This document shows positions 7,723 to 14,741 of a stretch of 25,883 bases of DNA, in pieces. This DNA is from JBDTDV01 sp039922875. GTDB taxonomy: Bacteria > Actinomycetota > Actinomycetes > Actinomycetales > Microbacteriaceae. The position numbers and the translations under genes were made by a program. Numbering within the stretch: position 1 is the stretch's first letter; every line of letters begins with the position of its first letter. The notes under the pieces were generated by a model that was given only the letters and a program-made list of their open reading frames with translations, had not been told where the DNA came from and did not search any database. The DNA is taken from contig JBDTDV010000048.1 in the NCBI GenBank assembly GCA_039922875.1, forward strand, positions 1 through 25,883, in the 5' to 3' direction.

Positions 7723-8329
7723 TTCGCGCGGTGCCCAATTGCGCAGTGCCGCTCTGGTGCTGGCAGCTGGTGCCTCGCGCAGGCTTGGCAGACCGAAGCA
7801 GCTCCTGCCTTATGGCGACGGCGTCATCCTCGACGCGGTGCTCGACACGGCCAGGGACAGCGGAGTCGACCAGGTCGTGGTCGCCCTCGGCGGTTCGGCC
7901 GAGGCGGTGCGGCAGGTGGTGGATCTCACTGGGGTTGATGCCGTAGAGAATCCCGAATACGGCACCGGGTGCTCATCCTCGATCGCTACGGCCATACCGG
8001 CGCTGCACCCGCAGGTCGACGTTCTCGTGCTCCTCCTCGGCGACCAGCCGGGTGTGCGCGCCGAAACGGTGAGGCAGTTGCTTTATCGGCGCGGTGACTC
8101 GAGCATTGCCGTGTGCCGCTACGATGACGGGATCGGTCACCCATTCGCATTCGACCGCCGGGTCCTGCCGGCGCTTCGCGAGCTGCACGGCGACAAGGCC
8201 GTCTGGAAACTCCTGGACCAGCGCGCGGCCGAGGTGACCGAAGTCCGCATCGACGGCCCGATCCCGCTCGACGTCGACACCGAAGCCGACTACGGCCGGC
8301 TTTTGGCCGGTCTTCGGAGCGCCCGGTGA
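7706..8329 (+). CDS. MobA-like nucleotidyltransferase (Mo cofactor cytidylyl/guanylyltransferase-like)
   Basis: A 207-residue NTP transferase. The nucleotide-binding signature LVLAAGASRRLGRPKQLLPY lies near the N terminus. VLLLGDQPG carries the metal-binding aspartate, and GIGHPFAFDRRVLPAL is the typical substrate loop of MobA/MocA relatives. Such enzymes add CMP or GMP to molybdopterin; in CO dehydrogenase the cofactor is the cytosine dinucleotide form, so a MocA-type role is plausible. ATG 7706 overlaps the preceding gene by 17 bases; an in-frame TTG at 7739 would give a non-overlapping start, and family alignment does not decide. The stop overlaps coxD (GTGA). Confidence 0.82.
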   Translation: MRSRPNSRGAQLRSAALVLAAGASRRLGRPKQLLPYGDGVILDAVLDTARDSGVDQVVVALGGSAEAVRQVVDLTGVDAVENPEYGTGCSSSIATAIPALHPQVDVLVLLLGDQPGVRAETVRQLLYRRGDSSIAVCRYDDGIGHPFAFDRRVLPALRELHGDKAVWKLLDQRAAEVTEVRIDGPIPLDVDTEADYGRLLAGLRSAR

Positions 8330-9246
8330 GCGGGCCGACCAGGGGCGGCGCCCAGGAAGACGTACTCGAGCGGGTGCCGGATGTCGACCGACTGACCTCG
8401 GCGCTGAACGAGGTCGATTACCTCGCCGACGTGGGCCTTGCCACCGCCTTGTTTTTAGCGATCCGGCTGCCGCAACCGATTCTCTTGGAGGGCGAACCGG
8501 GGGTCGGCAAGACGGAAGCCGCAAAAGCGCTGGCCAGAGTACTCGACACCCCCCTGTACCGACTGCAGTGCTACGAAGGCATCGACTCCGGTGAGGCCCT
8601 CTACGAGTGGAATTACCCTCGCCAACTGTTGGGCATCCGCCTGGCCGAGGCCAGGAACCTCGAGCTGGCTGAAAAGGAACTTTTCGGTTCTGAGTATCTG
8701 CTCCGTCGCCCGCTGCTACAGGCGATCGAACATCCCGGGCCGCGCCCCGCGGTGTTGCTCCTCGACGAGATCGACCGGGCCGACGCGGAATTCGAGGCGT
8801 TCACCTTCGAACTGCTGGCCGAGGCGGCAGTGACCATCCCCGAACTGGGCACCGTCACGGCTAGCCACCCGCCGATCGTGATCTTGACCTCCAACCGCAC
8901 TCGGGATCTGCATGACGCCCTGACCAGGCGCTGCCTGTACCACTGGATCGATTACCCGAGCCCCGAGCGGATCGCCGAGATCGTGCGCCGCAGGGTGCCG
9001 GACAGCGCCGGCCGGATCGCCCTTGAGACCTCGGCAGCGGTGACCAGGCTCCGTTCCCTGGACATGGCGAAACCGCCTGGAATTGCCGAGGCGATCGACT
9101 GGGCCTCGGCGCTGACCGTGCTCGGCGTCGACCGCCTGGATGCGGCCGCCGTCGACCGGACCTGGGGCTCTGTTCTGAAGAACCGGGACGACCTGGATCT
9201 GGCCTGCGCGAGGGGAGCGCAGTGGCTGGTCGCCGAGCGTGACTGA
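8326..9246 (+). CDS. coxD: CoxD-like MoxR-family AAA+ ATPase, CO dehydrogenase maturation
   Basis: A 306-residue AAA+ protein with Walker A GEPGVGKTEAAKALA, Walker B VLLLDEIDRAD, sensor-1 ILTSNRTRDLHDALTRRC and the arginine-rich RCLYHWIDYPSPER segment characteristic of CoxD/MoxR ATPases. In the studied CO-oxidiser Oligotropha carboxidovorans, CoxD is a membrane-associated chaperone needed to place the cyanolysable sulfur in the Mo-Cu centre. The GTG start at 8326 is set by a GTGA overlap with the gene before, and its end overlaps coxE by eight bases. The CoxD-CoxE pair is the standard AAA+/VWA arrangement. Confidence 0.9.
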   Translation: MSGPTRGGAQEDVLERVPDVDRLTSALNEVDYLADVGLATALFLAIRLPQPILLEGEPGVGKTEAAKALARVLDTPLYRLQCYEGIDSGEALYEWNYPRQLLGIRLAEARNLELAEKELFGSEYLLRRPLLQAIEHPGPRPAVLLLDEIDRADAEFEAFTFELLAEAAVTIPELGTVTASHPPIVILTSNRTRDLHDALTRRCLYHWIDYPSPERIAEIVRRRVPDSAGRIALETSAAVTRLRSLDMAKPPGIAEAIDWASALTVLGVDRLDAAAVDRTWGSVLKNRDDLDLACARGAQWLVAERD

Positions 9247-10462
9247 GAAGCCTACGGTAGAGCCCGCGGCATTCGTCGCGGGTTTCGTGACGGCGCTGCG
9301 TCTGGCCGGGGTGTCGCTTTCGCCAGATCGCGCCGCACGCTTGGCTCAGGCACTCCGGCTGGTCCCGCCGGATTCGCGCAGCCCGCTTTACTGGGCATCC
9401 CGGGTGGTCCTGATCTCGTCGCGAGAACAACTTCCCGTGTTCGACGCGGTATTCGCAGCGGTGTTCGACGGGATGCTCGACCCCGCGGATTCCCGCGGCG
9501 ACACGAACGCACCGCCCGCCGTCGGATCGGAAGAGCGAATCAGGGCGGCACCGCCGGATCGCCGCCCGACCAGCACCCAGGCAGACCAACCGAAAGAAAT
9601 GCCACCCACTCCGATTCCGGGCGGTGACTCCGACGTCGGCGATCAACCGGAGCGGGAACGGGAGGCAATTCTCGCCGTGTCCTCACCAGAAGAGCACCTG
9701 CATGAGATGTCGTTCGCCGAGCTCGCTCCGGATGAGATCACCCGGATGCGGGAGCTGGTGCGGCAGATCGTACTGTCGACGCCGGAACGGCTCAGCCGCC
9801 GCACCAGGCGCTCGGTGCGCCGGAACGCCCCACTGGACCTGCGCCGCACAGTCCGTGCGGCCCAGCGCACCGGGGGCGACCCGCTTCGACTTCTCTATGC
9901 GCGTCGCCGACTGCGGCCACGGCGCCTGATTCTGCTGTGCGACGTGTCCGGCTCGATGGAGCCATACACCCGGATCCTGCTCTCGCTGCTGCAGGGCGCG
10001 GTCACCGGGGCGCAGGCCGAAGCGTTCGTCTTCTCGACCCGGCTGACCAGGCTGACCAGGCAGCTGGCCGTGCGCGACCCGGACCAGGCTCTGGCGCTTG
10101 CGGCAGCCAGCACTTCGGACTGGGCCGGCGGAACCCGGCTAGCCGAGAGCATCCGGCACTTCGTCGACAATCACGGCCGCCGGGGGCTGGCCAGAGGCGC
10201 CGTTATCGTCATCCTGTCGGATGGCTGGGCGCAAGACGATCCCGAGCAGGTGGCCGTTCAGATGGCGCGTCTGAAGCGGCTTGCGTACCGCATCGTCTGG
10301 GTGAACCCGCGAAAGGTCGCCCCGGGCTACCGACCGCTGGTCGGGGGGATGGCCGCCGCGCTGCCGTACTGCGACGCCTTCGTCAGCGGGCACAGCTACG
10401 CGGCGCTTGCCGAGATGGCGAGCGCTATCCGCGCCGAGCGCCCGACAGGTTCCGGCGTTTAG
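9239..10462 (+). CDS. coxE: CoxE-like von Willebrand factor A domain protein
   Basis: A 407-residue VWA protein. The N-terminal helical part (FVAGFVTALRLAGVSLSPDR ... SPLYWASRVVLIS) is shared by CoxE proteins. A low-complexity charged/proline linker covers about residues 83-140. The C-terminal VWA domain carries the MIDAS motif DVSGSM near residue 235, followed by GGTRLAESIRHFV and VIILSDGWAQDDPEQV. It is expected to be the metal-dependent partner of the CoxD ATPase, and genetic work in Oligotropha places CoxE at the copper-insertion step. The GTG start gives an eight-base overlap with coxD. Its stop codon overlaps that of the opposing acyltransferase gene by four bases, so no terminator fits between. 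Confidence 0.9.
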   Translation: MTEKPTVEPAAFVAGFVTALRLAGVSLSPDRAARLAQALRLVPPDSRSPLYWASRVVLISSREQLPVFDAVFAAVFDGMLDPADSRGDTNAPPAVGSEERIRAAPPDRRPTSTQADQPKEMPPTPIPGGDSDVGDQPEREREAILAVSSPEEHLHEMSFAELAPDEITRMRELVRQIVLSTPERLSRRTRRSVRRNAPLDLRRTVRAAQRTGGDPLRLLYARRRLRPRRLILLCDVSGSMEPYTRILLSLLQGAVTGAQAEAFVFSTRLTRLTRQLAVRDPDQALALAAASTSDWAGGTRLAESIRHFVDNHGRRGLARGAVIVILSDGWAQDDPEQVAVQMARLKRLAYRIVWVNPRKVAPGYRPLVGGMAAALPYCDAFVSGHSYAALAEMASAIRAERPTGSGV

Positions 10463-11220
10463 CGGGCGCCGGCGTCCCGGTTACGCCGCTGATCGCGTTC
10501 TGCGTCGGCTGCAGCAGCCTGAAGCGGTGTGGGAGCGGAGCCGCCGAGGGCACGCGGCTGCCACCATTGCGCGGTGCCGTCCGCCGGGTAATCGGACTGC
10601 AGGTCGTCTACCATCCGCTGCAGGGTTTCGCGAAGCTGCCGACTGGTCTGGTGCACGTCGTTCGTGCCGTCCACGCGAATCGGCTCGCCGAACGCGAAGC
10701 TGATCGGCACCGCGAACCGCTCTCTGGCTCGGATCTTCCGATTCTTGGTCAGCAGCCGGTGTCCGCCCCAGGTGGCGATCGGAATGATCGGCACGCCCGC
10801 CTCAGCAGCCAGTCGCACCGAGCCGGTCTTCAACTCTCGAACCGTGAACGACGCGCTGACCCCGGCTTCGGGAAAGACCCCGAGCAGCTCGCCGCGGCGC
10901 AGCGCCGCCACGGCTTGGGTATAGGCGGCGGCGCCGGCCGTCATGTCAACTGAGATGTGACGCATCCCGCGCAGCAACCATCCGACCACCGGCTTGTCGA
11001 ATGCGCCCTTCTTCGCCATGAACCGGATTCGGCGCTTGTTGTGCAACCAGGTCGCCCACTCTACCAGCGCGAAATCCAGGTAACCGAAATGGGTCATCGC
11101 CAGTACCGCCCCGCCGGCATCTGGAATATTCTCCGCGCCGGTGACCGTCCGCCTCAGCCGCCAGAAGCCGAACAGGGCACGTCCGGCTGCGATCGCGGTG
11201 CTGTAGATGGGTTCGGGCAT
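10459..11220 (-). CDS. PlsC-like 1-acyl-glycerol-3-phosphate acyltransferase family protein
   Basis: A 253-residue acyltransferase. The catalytic HX4D block is THFGYLDF, followed by RIRFMAKKGAFDKPVVGWLL, LLGVFPEAGVS (the FPE substrate block) and GVPIIPIATWG. These enzymes acylate lysophosphatidate or similar lipids on the cytoplasmic membrane face. The FPEA variant of block III is usual in the actinobacterial subgroup. The C-terminal tail (about 40 residues, QPRALGGSAPTPLQAAAADA...) is alanine/arginine rich and probably disordered. ATG 11220 is the first start; the gene runs convergently into coxE and divergently from rpsO. No functional link to CO oxidation is suggested. Confidence 0.87.
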   Translation of the reverse strand: MPEPIYSTAIAAGRALFGFWRLRRTVTGAENIPDAGGAVLAMTHFGYLDFALVEWATWLHNKRRIRFMAKKGAFDKPVVGWLLRGMRHISVDMTAGAAAYTQAVAALRRGELLGVFPEAGVSASFTVRELKTGSVRLAAEAGVPIIPIATWGGHRLLTKNRKIRARERFAVPISFAFGEPIRVDGTNDVHQTSRQLRETLQRMVDDLQSDYPADGTAQWWQPRALGGSAPTPLQAAAADAERDQRRNRDAGAR

Positions 11221-11269
11221 GTCTCCATCGTAGGAACGAATCCTGAGGATCGCCGCGAAGCGCCTGGGT

Positions 11270-11333
11270 CGCGCGGGAGGTAGATCGTTTCGCGGGTGCA
11301 GGAACTTCCGCGCACCGATGTAACTCCCGCGCG
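11270..11333. repeat. Nested inverted repeat upstream of rpsO
   Basis: Outer arms CGCGCGGGAG (11270-11279) and CTCCCGCGCG (11324-11333) are perfect 10-base complements. Inside them GGTGC (11295-11299) pairs with GCACC (11312-11316). A stem of this kind could form in RNA or as a cruciform. It lies between the divergent acyltransferase and rpsO genes, upstream of the predicted rpsO start site. Function unknown; a terminator is unlikely because no T-run follows. Confidence 0.45.
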
Positions 11334-11377
11334 GCAGGGTGTAGCTCCGGAGTTCGGGAATGAGCAGCCGCCGTCGG

Positions 11378-11386
11378 TGCTAAACT
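11378..11386 (+). promoter_or_regulatory. Putative rpsO promoter, extended -10
   Basis: TGC-TAAACT is an extended -10 box (TG-N followed by a TANNNT hexamer) about 90 bases before the rpsO ATG. No good -35 is visible at 17 bases. The same TGC prefix occurs before the TAGGAT box upstream of pnp, suggesting a shared promoter type. Confidence 0.4.
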
Positions 11387-11475
11387 CGTGCAGTTGCCGT
11401 CTAACGGCCGCGGATAAAGAGAGCTCGGGCATTCTGCCCATGGGCACCGCGCAACGAGAGAAAGGGGATCCCTCT

Positions 11476-11745
11476 ATGGCACTTGATGCAGATGTCAAGA
11501 AGGCGATCATCGAAGAATACGCGACCCACCCCGGAGACACCGGATCCCCCGAGGTTCAGGTAGCCGTCCTGACCAAACGGATCAAGGACCTCACCGAACA
11601 CCTCAAGGAGCACAAGCACGACCACCACTCGCGTCGTGGACTGCTTTTGCTGGTTGGGCAGCGTCGCCGTCTACTCGGCTACCTGTCGGATATCGACATC
11701 AACCGGTATCGCTCGTTGATCGAGCGGCTCGGCCTTCGGCGATAA
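11476..11745 (+). CDS. rpsO: 30S ribosomal protein S15
   Basis: An 89-residue protein of exactly family length. The body reads EEYATHPGDTGSPEVQVAVL, LTEHLKEHKHDHHSRRGLLL and VGQRRRLLGYLSDID, which carry the conserved S15 contacts with 16S rRNA helices h20-h22 (HSRRGL and QRR). S15 is a primary binder in 30S platform assembly and also bridges to the 50S subunit. ATG 11476 follows GAGAAAGGGG, giving a ribosome-binding site about 7 bases away. A strong terminator follows. The expected downstream neighbour pnp is displaced by about 12.7 kb. Confidence 0.98.
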   Translation: MALDADVKKAIIEEYATHPGDTGSPEVQVAVLTKRIKDLTEHLKEHKHDHHSRRGLLLLVGQRRRLLGYLSDIDINRYRSLIERLGLRR

Positions 11746-11763
11746 CGCGAACGTCTTGGCAGG

Positions 11764-11795
11764 CGGGCCGTCACCATTGGTGACGGCCCGTTTTT
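11764..11795 (+). terminator. Rho-independent terminator of rpsO
   Basis: A perfect 12-base-pair stem (11764-11775 with 11779-11790, core GGGCCGTCACC / GGTGACGGCCC) has a three-base ATT loop and runs directly into five T residues. It lies 19 bases after the rpsO stop and should cut off read-through into the downstream monooxygenase gene. Confidence 0.93.
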
Positions 11796-11847
11796 GCGTC
11801 CCTCGGTCAACGGAATAAGTGGAGCAGACATCCGGTTCCACCCCATG

Positions 11848-12933
11848 ATGGCTACTGTGACGAATACGACGACCACTGCCCCGCTGAGTCTTTCGGTGCT
11901 GGATCTCATCCCCGTTCGAGCGGGCCAGAGTTCGGCAGATGCCCTCACGGCGTCGATCGAACTCGCGCGCCGCGCCGACGAACTCGGCTATCGGCGCTAC
12001 TGGGTGGCCGAGCACCACAATATGCCGTCGGTTGCGTCTACCAACCCGCCGGTGCTGATCGGCATCCTCGCCGGGGCGACCCAGCGGATCCGCGTCGGTG
12101 CCGGGGGAGTGATGCTGCCCAACCACGCGCCGCTGGTCATTGCGGAGCAATTCGGCATCCTCGAGGCAGCATTCCCCGGCCGCATCGATCTCGGGATTGG
12201 TCGGGCACCGGGCAGTGACCCCGTGATCACCGCACTGCTGCGCGCGAGCGGGGCGGTCAGCGATGTGGATGCCTTCCCGCAGAACATCGCGGACATCCGC
12301 GCACTGCTGAGCCCCGACGGGGCTGTTCTGGGCCTGCGCGACGGCCAGCGCTATGAGCTCAGCGCAACCCCGGCAGCACGCTCGGTGCCCGAGCTATGGT
12401 TGCTCGGATCCAGTGGCTACTCGGCGAATCTCGCGGCTCGCGAGGGAATGCGCTACGTGTTCGCCAACCACTTCTCCGGCGACAGCACCACCGAAGCCCT
12501 CGAGCACTATCGACGCGGGTTCACGGCGTCCGAGGCGGTGCCGAAGCCGCTCACCTTCCTCACCCTGAATGTCTCCGTCGCCGACACCGCGGACGAGGCC
12601 CGCGCCCTGGCCCTGCCGCAGATGCAGCAGATGGCTCGGCTGCGCACCGGGGCTCCGCTTAGCCGATTGCCCTCGGTGGAGCAGGCTGCCGCGACGACGC
12701 CGACTTCGGCACAGGATCAGCTGATCCAGCGGATGTCCGCGAGCTGGATCATCGACGCTCCCACCGGCGCGGCACAGCGCATCCGCGAGCTTGCGGCGCA
12801 GTTCGGCGTCGACGAGGTCATGGTGCACCTGGTGGCGTCCGCGCACGAGAACGCGCCGACCGCATCCTCACCGGCCCGGGTGCGCGCCGTCGAACTTCTG
12901 GCGGCCGAGCTGCTGAACGATCCGAGGGAATAA
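11848..12933 (+). CDS. Luciferase-like flavin-dependent monooxygenase, MsnO8-like family
   Basis: About 361 residues of a bacterial-luciferase-like TIM-barrel protein. LSLSVLDLIPVRAGQ opens the barrel, followed by RRYWVAEHHNMPSVASTNPP, IRVGAGGVMLPNHAPLVIAE, FPGRIDLGIGRAPG and LWLLGSSGYSANLAA, the standard order in the MsnO8-type LLM group. Such enzymes use reduced FMN (or F420) and O2 or another acceptor; the substrate is not predictable. Two adjacent ATGs (11845 and 11848) give MMATVTN or MATVTN, and neither has a clear ribosome site. It is separated from rpsO by a terminator, so it likely has its own promoter, which I could not locate. No reductase is coupled to it directly. Confidence 0.85.
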   Translation: MATVTNTTTTAPLSLSVLDLIPVRAGQSSADALTASIELARRADELGYRRYWVAEHHNMPSVASTNPPVLIGILAGATQRIRVGAGGVMLPNHAPLVIAEQFGILEAAFPGRIDLGIGRAPGSDPVITALLRASGAVSDVDAFPQNIADIRALLSPDGAVLGLRDGQRYELSATPAARSVPELWLLGSSGYSANLAAREGMRYVFANHFSGDSTTEALEHYRRGFTASEAVPKPLTFLTLNVSVADTADEARALALPQMQQMARLRTGAPLSRLPSVEQAAATTPTSAQDQLIQRMSASWIIDAPTGAAQRIRELAAQFGVDEVMVHLVASAHENAPTASSPARVRAVELLAAELLNDPRE

Positions 12934-12953
12934 GATCGCTCCCATCCTCGTTG

Positions 12954-12982
12954 TTGCCATTGTCTATGCAAAAGCATAGAAA
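12954..12982 (+). promoter_or_regulatory. Promoter with palindromic operator before the monooxygenase/reductase pair
   Basis: A perfect seven-base inverted repeat TCTATGC-AAAA-GCATAGA (12963-12980) sits in an AT-rich island. A -35-like TTGCCA (12954-12959) and a -10-like TAGAAA (12977-12982) are 17 bases apart, so a repressor on the palindrome would cover the spacer and -10. The shape (half-sites around a short AT spacer) suits a dimeric MarR- or TetR-type regulator; which one is unknown. Confidence 0.55.
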
Positions 12983-13012
12983 TGATCGAGTGATGAGAGT
13001 CAGGAAACCAGC

Positions 13013-14122
13013 ATGCAGTTCGGGATCTTCAGCGTCGGCGACGTCACGACCGACCCGACCACCGGAACCACACCAAGCGAGCACGAGCGGATCTCGTCGG
13101 TTTTGACCATCGCCCAGAAGGCCGAAGAGGTCGGTCTTGACGTGTTCGCCACCGGAGAGCACCACAACCCGCCGTTCATTCCCAGTTCGCCAACAACCAT
13201 GCTCGGCTACCTCGCTGCCAAAACCGAGCGGATCATCCTCTCCACCAGTACGACGCTGATCACCACGAACGACCCGGTGAAAATCGCCGAAGACTTCGCG
13301 ATGCTGCAACATATTGCCGGCGGTCGAGTCGATGTGATGCTCGGCCGCGGCAACACCGGACCGGTGTATCCATGGTTCGGCAAGGACATCCGCCAAGGCA
13401 TCCCGCTGGCGCTGGAGAACTACAATCTGTTGCACCGGCTTTGGCGCGAGGACGTGATCGATTGGGAGGGCACCTTCCGCACTCCGCTGCAGGGCTTCAC
13501 CTCGGTGCCACGGCCGCTGGACGGCGTCCCGCCGTTCGTCTGGCACGGTTCGATCCGCAGCCCGGAAATCGCCGAGCAGGCAGCCTTCTACGGCGACGGA
13601 TTCTTCTCCAATCACATCTTCTGGCCGGCCTCGCACACCAAGCAGATGGTCGCGCTGTATCGGCAGCGCTTTCAGCACTACGGCCACGGCCGGGCTGATC
13701 AGGCCATCGTAGGGCTCGGCGGGCAGGTGTTCATGCGCAAGAACTCGCAGGATGCGGTGCGCGAGTTCCGACCCTACTTCGACAACGCGCCGGTGTACGG
13801 CCACGGCCCGTCGCTGGAGGATTTCACCCAACAGACCCCGCTGACCGTCGGCAGTCCGCAAGAGGTCATCGACCGCACCCTCGGGTTCCGCGACTACGTC
13901 GGCGACTACCAGCGTCAGCTGTTCCTGCTCGATCACGCGGGCTTGCCGCTGAAGACGGTACTCGAGCAGTTGGATCTTCTTGGTGAGGATGTGCTGCCGG
14001 TGCTGCGCGCCGAGTTCGCCAAGAACCGGCCGGCCGATGTGCCGGATGCGCCCACCCACCCCTCGCTCGTGGCCGCCGCGATCGCAGCGCCCGCGGCAGA
14101 ATCGGTGCGGGTGCAGAAATGA
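13013..14122 (+). CDS. Luciferase-like FMN-dependent monooxygenase, CE1758 family
   Basis: A 369-residue luciferase-like protein. It starts MQFGIFSVGDVTTDPTTGTT and contains VFATGEHHNPPFIPSSPTTM, IILSTSTTLITTNDPVKIAE, GGRVDVMLGRGNTGPVYPWF and VPPFVWHGSIRSPEIAEQA, which together mark the CE1758 subgroup of LLM enzymes. The subgroup is typically encoded with a dedicated NAD(P)H:FMN reductase (CE1759 family), exactly as here, with an ATGA overlap. The pair should act as a two-component flavin monooxygenase in the cytosol; the organic substrate is unknown. GTCAGGAA upstream of ATG 13013 is a modest ribosome site. Transcription is probably controlled by the palindrome about 40 bases upstream. Confidence 0.9.
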   Translation: MQFGIFSVGDVTTDPTTGTTPSEHERISSVLTIAQKAEEVGLDVFATGEHHNPPFIPSSPTTMLGYLAAKTERIILSTSTTLITTNDPVKIAEDFAMLQHIAGGRVDVMLGRGNTGPVYPWFGKDIRQGIPLALENYNLLHRLWREDVIDWEGTFRTPLQGFTSVPRPLDGVPPFVWHGSIRSPEIAEQAAFYGDGFFSNHIFWPASHTKQMVALYRQRFQHYGHGRADQAIVGLGGQVFMRKNSQDAVREFRPYFDNAPVYGHGPSLEDFTQQTPLTVGSPQEVIDRTLGFRDYVGDYQRQLFLLDHAGLPLKTVLEQLDLLGEDVLPVLRAEFAKNRPADVPDAPTHPSLVAAAIAAPAAESVRVQK

Positions 14123-14727
14123 GTACCCGAAAGATCGCCGTCGTCTCTGCCGGGCTGAGCCGGCCATCATCCACCAGGATGCTGGCGGATCGCCTGGCCG
14201 AGGCCACCGTCCGCACGCTGCGCGAGCAGAGTGTCGACGTGCAACTGGAGACGATCGAGCTGCGCGACCATGCCCAGGACGTGACGAACAACCTGCTCAC
14301 CGGCTTTCCGAGTCCCGCTCTGAATTCGGTGCTGGAAAAGGTGACCGGAGCCGATGGCGTCATCGCGGTGAGTCCGATCTTTTCGGCAAGCTATAGCGGC
14401 CTCTTCAAGTCGTTCATAGACATTCTTGACCCGGAGTCTTTGATCGAGATGCCCGTGCTGATCGGTGCGACCGGAGGCACGGCGCGCCATTCGCTCGCGC
14501 TCGAGCACGCCCTGCGCCCGCTGTTCGCCTATCTGAGGGCGGACGTCGTGCCGACCGCCGTCTATGCCGCAACCGCCGACTGGGGTAATCAGACCGACGC
14601 GGGCGCATCATTGCCCGAGCGCATCGAACGCGCCGCCGCCCAGTTCGCTCGGGCGGTAGCCGCGTCCGACCGTGCCGCGCACCTTCGCGACCCCTTCGCC
14701 CTCATGGAAGAGTTCAGTTTGAACTGA
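14119..14727 (+). CDS. NAD(P)H-dependent FMN reductase, CE1759 family (partner of the LLM)
   Basis: A 202-residue flavodoxin-like flavin reductase. IAVVSAGLSRPSSTRMLADR forms the phosphate-binding loop of NADPH-dependent FMN reductases, GVIAVSPIFSASYSGLFKSF the FMN-contacting strand, and MPVLIGATGGTARHSLALE the dimer/flavin segment. It supplies reduced FMN to the monooxygenase just upstream, whose stop it overlaps by four bases (ATGA). Length is normal. The gene ends only 14 bases from the opposing pntB stop, with no obvious terminator between them. Confidence 0.9.
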   Translation: MSTRKIAVVSAGLSRPSSTRMLADRLAEATVRTLREQSVDVQLETIELRDHAQDVTNNLLTGFPSPALNSVLEKVTGADGVIAVSPIFSASYSGLFKSFIDILDPESLIEMPVLIGATGGTARHSLALEHALRPLFAYLRADVVPTAVYAATADWGNQTDAGASLPERIERAAAQFARAVAASDRAAHLRDPFALMEEFSLN

Positions 14728-14741
14728 TCATCTGCCGCGGG

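Noticed and set aside
10459..11220. FPEA instead of FPEG in acyltransferase block III as a sign of inactivity
   Set aside because: This variant is usual in the actinobacterial branch of PlsC-like proteins, and the catalytic HX4D is intact.
12818..14170. A 450-codon minus-strand frame across the CE1758-type monooxygenase
   Set aside because: Shadow of the plus-strand LLM gene; it overlaps the whole of it and shows no family motif.
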